Assembly: GCA_905250885.1 (NCBI GenBank)
Contig: CAJNOQ010001625.1
Span: forward strand, 1,383 to 29,846
Source: Didymodactylos carnosus
Taxonomy: Eukaryota; Rotifera; Eurotatoria; Philodinida; Philodinidae
DNA: 28,464 bases
Direction of reading: 5' to 3'
Below, one piece after another: positions 9,943 through 19,471 of the stretch. A program made the translations under genes and the position numbers. The first letter of the stretch is position 1. The number at the start of each line of letters is the position of its first letter. The notes beneath the pieces were generated by a model, which was not told the DNA's origin, did not search any database, and saw nothing but the letters and a program-made list of their open reading frames with translations.

Positions 9943-12329
9943 ATAGTTCAATAGCGTAAAAAAATGAGTTGAACGAATATATTTTGAAGATTTTTGTTGA
10001 TTTTCATTTTTTGATAAAAATCTCAGAGTTTTCGACGTGAAAATTCAAAAGAGAGTCATGAAAAATGCGGTAGCTACGTCTAAAACTCGTTTAATGGCGA
10101 TTCTAATGAACTAAAAAGATTGGCGTTATCTCTTCATAAAAAAAGCTAGATAGGTTTGCAAAATTGTTTATGAACTTTTTACAGAGGAAGTCCAAAACGT
10201 CTATACTGGATAGACCTTTGACTTCAACCTCGATCAAGCATCATTCCCACATTCAGTTTTTAATGTTGAATCAGAAAAAAAACTTGCGAAAAGTGAGGAA
10301 ACACAAATGACTAAACTTTGAAATTTTTGAAACTAAGCCGTGTTTTCAAATTCCACACCCTCCGAGTTTTTTCAACCTTTCTCATTTTAAAACTTTATCC
10401 AAAAAAGTTAGAAATCACATATTCGTGATCAGGTCATCAATATCTATCCCACCATATATAAGTAAACAAAAACAAAATTTACATTAGTATTATTCTATCA
10501 GTGTTCTAAGAAATTGATTACTCAAACAGATTATTAAACAGAGTGTAGAATAAATAACTAAGACAGCCTTGCTTTTCATTCATTCTCAGCGAAGTATACA
10601 GAAAATCAGTTCTGTGTCATGGACTCCAGTTTAAAACTCATCAAAATAAGTTAAAAGCAAAATACTGGTATTGATCAGATTTCGGTACCCGTGGATGTTT
10701 GTTTTGAGAAGCAGTTTGCTAGAAGTTGCTTTTATGCACAAGGATAATCGATATCACGTTTAATACATAAATACATGTTATTTAATTTTTGAAAGAGGAT
10801 TTATGGTAGATGTAAATGATACTCCATGACGAGGAATATTGTACGATGTGAGTTTTTAAACATAGATAATGATATAATAATTGTCTATCTATATGGTTAT
10901 GTTTATGATATGTACTTGTCTGAAATTACTGCTGTGGTTGATGTACTGCAGCTGATAGCCAGTGACATTACCATTGATTCAAGAATAGATAAATCGTTTA
11001 TGTAACGATTTAGTTACTCATAATTGGTTAAATTCAGTAATTGAACTTCGCAGTTTTCTTCACATAATCATTTTTTAGTCTAGAACAGATCTTCTCTACT
11101 TTCTCAATGTTTTGCATTCATTTATCCTTTCAATCATCCTTTTTTCGTTTTTTAAAATACGCTCATTGTTACAGTGTACTTAGTTTCAACGATCTGAACT
11201 AATTAAGAGGAGGCCTTCCCCTATATGTGTACTCGAACTATGACAGTTTAAAGAGGACACCTGACTACATATATCCTTAAGTTCTTTCGATGAGCTGGTA
11301 AGTATTCCCAGAGTTATTAATTAATTAAGTTTAAATTTGAATTAGAATTTGGACAGCTAGTTCCCATTTTGCAAAGCTTGTAGTTCGGTTAAAAATAATC
11401 GTAGAAATGTCGTTCTTGCATGGCTTGATAGCCAATGGTCTGTTGTTATGGTGTGATGAAAAAAGTTTTCTTAAGACAATAATTTATAATTAATCATGCT
11501 AATAAATACTAATTAATATCACTATGGTGCGTTACACTTTTATTTGCAAATTAACGATTTATTGACGGTAACGTAATACGTCATTCGACAGAGCTTTCCA
11601 AGCGCTACAAATCCCTGTATTTGTCTTTTCAGAATGTTACCGATAAGCGATTATTTGTATTCGGTTTTAGGCAAACAGGGTTTCTACTATGGATTTCTGA
11701 ATAGAGCGGCCACGGATGTTTTTTGAGTGACTCGAGAACGAAAAGAGATAGGGAGTTCGGATTTTCAGCGTTTTGCAGAGAAGGCTTTACTCTATCTTCA
11801 TACATATTTGATACTAAAAATCTTGGTTTTTCAGACCGTGTACCTAACGGATAAAAACCGATGAAGGTGTCAGATTCTGAACCTGTGATGAATTTTTAAT
11901 TGTAACATGTTGACTAGATAGCCCAAAGTGTTCTCTACAATTCTGCGCAAGGCCGACCTCTCTATCTGCTATGGTTCTCGATTGGCATTTTTAAATTTTG
12001 AAAAAAATTAAATTTAAATTTTTAAATATTAAAAGAACTTAAATTTTGAAAACATCTGGAAGAAAATTTTGAAAATCAGACAGCATTATCCCCCGCAGTC
12101 GGCTATTGCACACATTTTTTGTATCAAAAGTTTTTTTACACCATGCACCGTTTTTGGCAAGATTGTTTTCAAAATACTTTTTCATTTCCTAGCAAAATAC
12201 ATGCAAAAAAGATTTTGTAACTCGATTTTGATGACTTTTTTTACGTTTGTGATCCCATAAAGGGGAGTTATTGTGGCGTGGCCTATCGAACCGAACAACA
12301 TATCGAAATAAATCGGGGGAGACTCCCCC

Positions 12330-12378
12330 TTAAGTATTACTTGAGATATGATGAGACTTTTAAAGAAAAAATAAAAGA
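12330..12378 (+). repeat. Truncated repeat copy next to the 855-bp duplication
   Basis: This matches the reverse complement of 9895-9942 and is cut off where the 855-bp duplicated block begins. On its left it abuts a small perfect palindrome, GGGGGAGACTCCCCC (12315-12329), followed by TTAA. That is reminiscent of the terminus of a TTAA-targeting transposon, but no second end was located. Confidence 0.6.
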
Positions 12379-13220
12379 ACCGATAGTTCTATATTATCTG
12401 TGATATCTCGCCTCGCCTGTTTTCTATTTCTTTGTTTTGTTTCTGTTTACGTGCATGTGTTTACAAAAATAAAAACGGTTCAACTTCAAGGTCATTCATA
12501 TACGTCTTTTATCAAATGAGCGAACACAAAATATTTTGACAAGAGAACAATAGAGTTTTGCACTATTGATTAATTATATTGAAAAACAAACGAATAATAA
12601 CTAGCATTTAAGGTGCAAGAGTTAAAAAAAGGTTTGGTGAAATAATCACCTGACGAAGACAGTTGCAAGTATAGCTGCTTCATAGATAGTATTTCTTGCT
12701 TAAACTAGAATAAGACATGATTTTTTCCACTAGTTTTTGCACGACTTTTTCAAAAACAAAATACGGTTCTCCAGATAATTGGAAACGCTATACACGACTG
12801 GCATAGTGGGATCTTGTCGACTAAAACTTGTATATACATGAGAGGGTCTGCGCGAAGTACTCTTCTATGGTATGCAGTTTAAAAGATATGATGACAATCT
12901 TTAACAAGTTTAGAAATATATCAGTTAGAAGTCGTTGAAGGGCGAATTGCAAGTTGATAAAAAACAACTAAGGCAGATCGCCGGTCTAATGACTCTATAG
13001 CATAAACTTTTATTTTATTTACCTCATCATGAGTAAAAAACATACAAAGTCATTTTACACTACTACAAAAGATCCAAGCGATCACAAAGAAGTAGAACGT
13101 ATAAGTTAGAAAACTTTTCCGAAATTGATTTGTTTGTTTTTGTCAGTCAGTCATATCAAACTTTAAAAGAAATCTAACTTGTGAAATATGGTCTAAATAT
13201 GAATCAGATGTTTCTGGTTG
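12367..13220. repeat. Copy 2 of the 855-bp direct duplication
   Basis: This is the partner of 6110-6964, one base shorter. At its left border it interrupts a sequence that also occurs in inverted form at 9895-9942: that similarity stops at about 12378, right at the start of the duplicated block. This copy therefore looks inserted into a pre-existing repeat. Beyond the right border, 13222 onward (AAAAGACCA...GTAA) weakly resembles the continuation of that repeat (AAAAGATCA...GTAA), consistent with an insertion, though this is not certain. Confidence 0.85.
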
Positions 13221-13864
13221 GAAAAAGACCAACACGTAATTTTTTTAATACTAAAGTTAGAAAAAAGCTACTTTTTTATCACGCTTTAAATGAATAATGA
13301 AGATTGAGAAATTAAATTATCTAAAACCAAGTTAACATAATATGATCGCTCAGTTGTCACCGGTGTTTTCTTTTCTGTCAAATACAAGTTTCTCTCTGTA
13401 CACGAAAAAAAGCTGCATTTTCTGAATTCTTCAGAAAGATAGACTTAAACCTTATCGCTTTATTCATTTTTGCTACATAGTGATGCTATTGTTTTCTCTA
13501 GTAAATCCAACTTGATACAGATAGCTCTTAGGTTTTTTAATGTTTAATATAGAGAATTGAATGTGACAGTAAAAGGCAGGTGATTGCCATATCCTGATTA
13601 ATTCGCACAACAATAAAACGATTCACCACCATTTAGATCGATAAAACCAGTTTTATATGTGACTTTGTTCAATGTGTAACATTTGCACATTAATTAAAGT
13701 TATATATAAAACTGGACAGAAAAAAACAAATGTCTTAGCAGTAATATCCGAAAAAAAGCATGAGAATGTATTAGAAAATGGAAGTAGAAAAATAGTAAAA
13801 AATAATGACATGAAATAACAAACGAGTTTCCGAAAGAAACATCACTCAACTTTAATCACTTTTT
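13221..13864. other. Gene-free spacer 3' of SGT1
   Basis: This runs from the end of the second duplication copy to the SGT1 stop codon on the opposite side. A nested hairpin occurs at 13647-13715, with outer arms CCAGTTTTATAT/ATATAAAACTGG. Nothing with coding character was seen. The SGT1 3' UTR should lie at the right edge, but no AATAAA was noticed close to the stop. Confidence 0.5.
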
Positions 13865-15895
13865 TTAATCATATTTTTTGAATTCCATTCCATCCGGTGT
13901 TTGTAATTCAACCTTTTTTTTGCTAACTTCATTCCAATCCATGGATAAAACTGTGCCACCCGATTCAGAATAAGATTTGTTCATTGCACGCTTTGTTTCG
14001 TCCGATGCATCTTTATACAGTTGTGAGAATATTCTAGAAAAGTTTCACGTAAAAATAAATTAACAAATAACATGGCAGAAATGATCTCTTACGAATTAGC
14101 ATCGCTTTCTTCTTTATTGTCTTTTTCGTCTTTTGCAATTTCTGCTTCAACTTTATTCCAATCTTTACGATGTATACTTGATGATGGATATGACGGCTGT
14201 TCACTAGTTGTCGGTTTATTCATAAGAGCTGAATGGAATTACGAAAACTTAAGAAATATGTTAAGCTTATATAAGGGAGATGGGGTCCCCCCATTTAGAT
14301 TTGGTTCTTTCCCAGATTGTAGAGAACACTTCAAAAGCCTGTAGTTTCTCTGCGGGAAGGCATTTTGGAATGGAAATGTGAGTGTAGAAGTTGTTTAACA
14401 TGTTTTTTTCTATGGGATAATACTTTGTTGTCGCTAAATTTCTTAATGTCAATCTTTAAAATTGAAAATACTGAGATGCTGCACTGCGGAGAAAAGCCGC
14501 TCAAATTTTGACGATATTTTCTCTTCTCTCCTGAGCCAGAAGTATCCAGAAAATCTGAAACTCATAAAACATAGCCACTTTCACATACGGAATCGAACGG
14601 AAGTGTCAAACATCGAAAAAATTAAAGATTTTTGGTGCTGGTTTTTTAGTTCCACAGCGCAAAATCGGCAAGGATCTTGAACCAAGTTTCGTTCGAAGAA
14701 AGCATTTTCAAGCAAAAGTGTGAGTACAAAAGTTGCTCAGAATCGTATTCCAGAGTTCCTCATGCGAGCTTTTCTCGAAAAACTTCTTTCCAGAGTTCAT
14801 AATTGAAATATGTGAAATTTTACGAAACGTAGAATTTAATTTAATGATTTACAACAAACTTTTAAAAAAGCTCTCGTGAAGACTACGGAATTCGATTCTG
14901 AGCAACTTTTGTACTCGGAGCTTTGATCTAAAATGCTTGGTTCGAGCGCAACTAGCCGTAAGGCTTTCTTCAAAATACTTTTAGCTCTGAAACGCCATCG
15001 GAGAGGTAAAACTTAAATTTCTACATCAAAACTCCATCCGATACTTATTTTGAGTTTTCTTTCTTATACAATTTAATGTCCTCTATCGAACTACGCTAAA
15101 CTCAACTCTTCACATCTATAATTGAAGTTTCTAATGAAAATTTTAAAAATTGGGCAAAAACGTTTGTTTTATTTGAAACTATAAGTCCGCAAAGCGAAAA
15201 AATGAAACAAAAACTTCGAAATGTTCTCTACAAGCTGGTAAAAAGAACGGGTGAGGACCCCCCTCCCTTAAGGTGTAAACCTGCTGGCTGTTTTGGCTTA
15301 TGTGCGGCATCAAGTGTTGTCCATTGAATAGCATCTTTTTTGAACAATTTTATTTCGATCTAGAACAGAGATTTTTTTGCTTGTTAGAACAGACAAAAAC
15401 AAGAAGAAATAGCATTCATACTTTAAATGCAGTAACTGTAAATTCTGTTCGTTTATCATCGATCGCATAGGCAAGATCGATTTCAAGTGAATAATCACTT
15501 CCCGATGGCAGTTTTGCTCCAACACTCAACTAAAATGAGAAAAACAGACTTTGAAAAATTCATTTTAAAAGAACGTATATATACATACCGTTTTCTCGGT
15601 TGTTTCAACCTGTACTTGTTCCTTTTTCAAATTTTTTAATGGAATCGTAATTATAACATTTGTTGGTGTTTGATAGAAATCATGTCTATGAAGAAGTGAA
15701 ATAAGCTACATTTATATAGCTAATTAATAATTTGCTTTGATAATACTTTATTTTGGGAACAATTGGGGCTGAAGTAGATGAATTTTGATTTTGTGCATCA
15801 TTTTCAACAGTTTTTGATGTTTCACCTAAACAATCAGATATTAAACTCACACATTTTTAGACTGTATGTATTTACCTACTTGCAGTATCAGTCAT
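13865..15895 (-). CDS. SUGT1: SGT1 co-chaperone (CS + SGS domains, no TPR), seven exons, 227 aa
   Basis: SGT1 is an adaptor of the HSP90 chaperone and SKP1/SCF ubiquitin ligases, needed for kinetochore assembly and immune-receptor stability in eukaryotes. Exons, 5' to 3': 15895-15880, 15825-15747, 15685-15589, 15529-15422, 15359-15281, 14228-14093, 14033-13865 (stop TAA). All introns are GT-AG and in phase. The CS domain (about residues 29-116) reads [17 protein letters not shown], then [14 protein letters not shown], then [16 protein letters not shown], the p23-like fold that binds HSP90. The SGS domain (about 140-227) begins YPSSS and ends [19 protein letters not shown], finishing MEFKKYD, all close to the conserved family pattern. 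The TPR domain of vertebrate, plant and fungal SGT1 is absent; the ATG sits five bases after a TTTTCTAG acceptor, so a short TPR-less form, as in insects, is likely genuine. Intron 5 (14229-15280) holds a mobile element. Confidence 0.95.
14273..15269. mobile_element. Foldback-like element inside SGT1 intron 5
   Basis: The termini are similar in inverted orientation: AAGGGAGATGGGGTCC from 14273, and AAGGGAGGGGGGTCC read inward from 15269. Both are followed within about 40-50 bases by TTGTAGAGAACA. Internally, 14722-14745 and 14893-14916 are perfect 24-bp reverse complements within longer imperfect arms (about 14697-14770 and 14869-14941). The roughly 1-kb unit therefore behaves as an imperfect palindrome without a coding frame of note. 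Removing it would leave an intron of about 55 bp, matching the other introns of this gene. The right end lies about 10 bases inside the intron from its 5' splice site, so the donor GTTTAC is preserved. The superfamily is unclear; TTAA or TA-like bases flank the ends. Confidence 0.65.
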
Positions 15896-15900
15896 TTTAT

Positions 15901-15908
15901 CTAGAAAA
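15901..15908 (-). promoter_or_regulatory. Splice acceptor just upstream of the SGT1 start
   Basis: On the minus strand TTTTCTAG ends at 15901, followed by ATAAA and the ATG at 15895. As with the EF-hand gene, this can be a trans-splice acceptor (spliced leader) or the end of a 5'-UTR intron. It argues against a longer N-terminus encoded directly upstream in the same exon. Confidence 0.5.
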
Positions 15909-16531
15909 TATTCAGAAGAAACCGTCGTACGTTGATGAAGACAATTTGAAATCTAAAAACAAAACGGATGTTTAATTCTATTAATAAAAACTTCTCATGC
16001 AGACAATAAACAAAAAAATTAAATTCTTTGTTTCGATAAGCAATTTTAACAAAAAAAAGTTTTGAACACTAATAAAGTCTGTATTCGACAATAACATAGA
16101 AATGAAATTCGGAGTCTAAGAAGTATGATTTATATGAATTAGAAAAGTACTTTTGCCACTTCCAGTACTCATCTATAAAATTTCTTCACGCTCTAGGCAC
16201 TTTCAACATGTGAAAACAGTCTCTATGAAACACGTGTTTATTATATGGGAAAAAGGAAGTCGTCACTAAACAAAGAAACAGTAGAATTAAAATTTCTTCC
16301 TTATATGTAATACTAATATTCTTTTAAAGTTTTTCGAAACATATATATAAAATTGTTGAAGAATCAGGTTTCATACTTAAATGTAGTGTTAAGAGGATGC
16401 AGACCAATTTAAGTTACATTGACTCAATACAGAAACTCAAACTGGAAATTTACTTGTCGACGTGCGCATGAGACCGAACGTGAAGTGGCGAGCTGACCAA
16501 TCAGAAAAGGACGAATAAATTTATTTGTTTT

Positions 16532-16657
16532 GGTCAAGATAAGATAAGTATTCGATTATTTTTCTGATACCGACCACGATTGTGAATGTATTTTCAGCTT
16601 GAATGGCGTTAACACTCGCGATTGCTGCAGAAGAATTATCGAACGCTTATCTTGACC
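16532..16657. repeat. Small inverted repeat, 12-bp perfect arms
   Basis: GGTCAAGATAAG (16532-16543) and CTTATCTTGACC (16646-16657) are perfect reverse complements. Similarity extends inward as TATTCGATTATT against AATTATCGAAC. The 126-bp unit could be a short MITE. It lies about 0.7 kb upstream of the SGT1 start. Confidence 0.5.
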
Positions 16658-17021
16658 TCTTGGTTGTGAGTAAATAAAGTTAAAATGTTACTGTGTAAGT
16701 GCGACCTCTATTTCTCTACTAGTAAAATTTCTCTATTCTTCGAATGAATTCCAATAAATTGAGGCGTAATAATACTACAAAATTGTCTTTTTCCTTGACT
16801 TCTTCTTTGGTTTTGTTCACAATACACTTTTTTTCCTGCTTAAACGCTGTTAAAAAAAGGTGACATGAAAGTCTCCCCAAGACCAATTTCTTGATATGTA
16901 CGTTGCCTGCACATGCACGAACACAGACACGTCGCATACATTTGCAGACATGCAACTTGCAAGCCGAATGCATGTACAGCTGTATGTGAATCAAGAGAAA
17001 TGCATTAATCCTGCATGCCCA

Positions 17022-17045
17022 AGATGGATACTGCCAATCAAGCAT
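17022..17045 (+). repeat. Direct repeat, copy 1, in a TGCATG-rich patch
   Basis: A 24-bp string beginning AGATGGATACTG and ending AATCAAGCAT recurs at 17591-17614 with two changed bases. Both lie in sequence rich in GCATGC/TGCATG hexamers (about 16900-17060 and 17450-17620), suggesting two copies of one diverged repeat. Confidence 0.6.
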
Positions 17046-17590
17046 ATTATTTGTATGATCTAACGATCACTGGCGAAAACGCCTTCCGTTCATGTATTCT
17101 TATATTTCTTTTACAGTCGATGCTATACAGGTCGTCATCATCTCATGATATACAGCGATAAAAACTAATAATGCAACAGATATTTTTTCCCTAACCACGT
17201 GTCTGCACAATAAAAATTGAATCGGTATGGATATTCCAAAATGACAGAAAAATCAGTTAATTAGTGAATTTTCATTCCAGTTTTCATTTTTTCTTTAGTG
17301 TTAATTAGCACTTCTCACACGACAGAGGAAAATATCAAGTGAAAAACTTTGAAAAATAGCTAAGTATAGTATATATACAAGTAAACTGTAATGTTTATAT
17401 GATTGTTACGCTGATAAAACAAAATGGTGAATAGAAAATCAGAGAACAGAATGCATCTTGCCAGCCCGAAAAATGCATGTCGCTTGAAGTACAGACAAAA
17501 TTCATGTATTTTGCTGTCAAGCAGGGTGCCCGTATACAGAGACGCCAATCACGTTTCTGACTCGATTCTAGCATGCCTGTATAATGCATG

Positions 17591-17614
17591 AGATGGATAC
17601 TGTGAATCAAGCAT
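17591..17614 (+). repeat. Direct repeat, copy 2, in a TGCATG-rich patch
   Basis: This is the partner of 17022-17045. It is preceded by TGCATG and followed by GCCCGAATTG, while copy 1 is preceded by GCATGCCCA. The surrounding 150 bp again contains several ATGCAT/GCATGC words. Confidence 0.6.
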
Positions 17615-17873
17615 GCCCGAATTGCAAAAATAGACTAATCTTGGGTCATTGTAAAAAAATGTCTCGCGTCTAACTAGGTGGTCAAGTATCTAATCGTGTT
17701 TCGAGACGCTAAAGTGTCTAAAAATAAGACGTTTGTGACTGTGATGAGCGAGAACTTCTATTCAAAATAATGTATCTTTTATTCATTTTCTTTTCCAAGA
17801 TGAATCAGGGAATACGAGTGTAAAACAGCTTCTTTGGCAACACATTTATCTCTAAGTGCTTGTACAGACTCTG

Positions 17874-18019
17874 GAGGGTGTTTCATAAAAATTCTTAAAT
17901 GCTCGACTTACCTAAGTCTAGACTTAAGTGTATAAAATTAACACGTAAGTGTACAAAACGGAGACTTAAGTCTAGACTTAGTTAAGTCGAGCACTTAAGA
18001 ATTTTTATGAAACACCCTC
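17874..18019. mobile_element. 146-bp palindromic MITE
   Basis: The arms 17874-17929 and 17964-18019 are reverse complements with two mismatches over 56 bp, and the loop is only 34 bp. The outer ends read GAGGGTGTTTCATAAAAATT inward from each side, and the inner arms contain the palindromic AAGTCTAGACTTA. The short near-perfect palindrome without coding sequence is typical of MITEs. TCTG on both flanks is a possible but weak target duplication. Confidence 0.8.
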
Positions 18020-18056
18020 TGAATCGAGAGCGATTCATTAGCTCTGATTACGGCAA

Positions 18057-18698
18057 TTATTTCGAAGAATCGCTTCTTTGATCTGATTGTTTCTGAGTTC
18101 TTGTTGCATGCATACTACAATAAATAAGTCAGACATGGAGTCAAAATAAATTTTCCTCCGTTTATGGGAATCTATTTACTGTGATTTTTAGTATGAATGT
18201 AACTCTCTTCTCTATTATTGCTTTGTTTTCTAGCTGTGATGTTCGTGTAATAAAGTATTGTCTTTTTGTAATTATTAGTTTTTATTATTAGACTTCATAT
18301 AACAAAATACAACGATAGAGACAATATAATCAGTAAAAAATAGTTATGGACCCAATTATAATATGCATCTATCAAAAACCGTCATTTCCCTAGACTGTCA
18401 ATAGAAAAATGACATATGAATTGCGCTGCAAAATAGGGAGATTTTTGACAAAATAATTACAAAAAAACAATGCTTTATTAAACGAACATCACAGCTAGAA
18501 AACAAAACGATAATAAAGAAGAGAGTTGACATTCATACTAAAAATCACAGTAAATTGACTGTGATTTTCAGGATTATTAATAGATTCCTATAAACGGAGG
18601 AAAATTTATTTTGACTCCATGTCTGACTTATTTATTGTAGTATGCATGCAACAAGAACTCAGAAATAATCAAATCAAAGAAGTGATTCTTCGAAATAA
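18057..18698. repeat. Large foldback repeat with arms of about 220-247 bp
   Basis: The left arm 18057-18276 and right arm 18452-18698 are reverse complements at high identity, separated by about 175 bp. The right arm is longer by about 27 bases because a CAGTAAATTGACTGTGATTT segment and what follows were locally duplicated. Shared words include CAAGAACTCAGAAA, the TGCATGCA region and CACAGCTAGAAAACAAAACG. There is no coding content. It starts 37 bp after the 146-bp MITE and ends 8 bp before the next inverted repeat. Confidence 0.8.
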
Positions 18699-18706
18699 GC
18701 GCCATA

Positions 18707-19471
18707 TATCGACTTCAGAAACAAAAAAATTTCAGTCAGCTCGATCGATTTGCTTGAAAGTGGTCTCATTCGAAGAGCACATTGAAATCTAGCAAAAACG
18801 CGTTTAAAATTTTGATATCTCAAATTTTGCGCAAAGAACTGCTAGAAGAGCGAGAAACAATTGGAAAAATCGATTAAATCGGGTCCGATCCAAGTCACTC
18901 TTAAGACTGAAGAATTGACCAATTCAAACAAGCTGTGCTCATTGAAGATATACACATACATGCCGATCGGAAACATCGGATGAGAAACAAATTTGACAAG
19001 AATGCCGTACTGTTCTATTTGTGTCTTCGCCTGAAAATTGTTCTTGACCTCGCTATGTATAGTATCATCAGGAGCCACTCCTGACTTGATTCCAACACAG
19101 AACTCACAAATATATTGGCAGCAACAAAAGTATTTTATCGGCCCTCATCCCTTTTGAGTACCATGTTTCATCGACTTATCCAATCGGGTTGAAAATTTTC
19201 AGGAAATACTCACCTATTGCTATCCACCACCTATAAAAACTTCAGCTTCGAGACATCAGAGCTGATTCATGCTCCATTGTTTAATGACTGAGATTCTCAC
19301 AAGCCCATGGTACATGATTCTTATCCAAAATATTTTGGACCGAATGGACCGAATTTGAGATACCAAGATTTTAAACAAGTTTTTGATAGATTTCAATGTA
19401 CTCTTCGAATGAGACTACTTTCGAGCAAACCGAGCGAGCTGACTGAAAAATTTTCATTTTTGAAGTCGATA
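18707..19471. repeat. 765-bp unit with 120-bp inverted terminal arms
   Basis: The arms 18707-18826 and 19352-19471 are equal in length and about 85-90 percent complementary by eye. Shared words include GATTTCAATGT.CTCTTCGAATG and GAGCTGACTGAAA. The 525-bp interior has a 78-codon minus-strand open frame (19078-18842) with no recognisable domain, probably chance. The arms are more diverged than those of the neighbouring foldback, so this insertion is probably older. Confidence 0.7.

Larger units (their letters stand above)
4295..13864. other. 9.6-kb gene-free, repeat-rich intergenic region
   Basis: No host gene was recognised on either strand. Identified contents are a hAT-type MITE (5072-5451), a direct duplication (6110-6964 and 12367-13220), a non-LTR retrotransposon relic (8092-8801), a SINE (8911-9110), and an inverted pair (9895-9942 and 12330-12378). 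The remaining AT-rich sequence has only short open frames without family character. An ACG microsatellite lies near 7588-7600, and a nested hairpin with 12-bp arms lies at 13647-13658/13704-13715. Confidence 0.6.

Noticed and set aside
14588..14600. B-box-like GTTCGATTCCG on the minus strand
   Set aside because: No A-box at tRNA spacing upstream; lies within the intronic foldback element.
16493..16504. CCAAT-type box CTGACCAATCAG upstream of SGT1
   Set aside because: About 600 bp from the start codon, no other promoter elements, and likely trans-splicing makes position uninformative.
18842..19078. 78-codon minus-strand ORF inside the 765-bp inverted-arm unit
   Set aside because: No transposase-like motif; too short and isolated to call.
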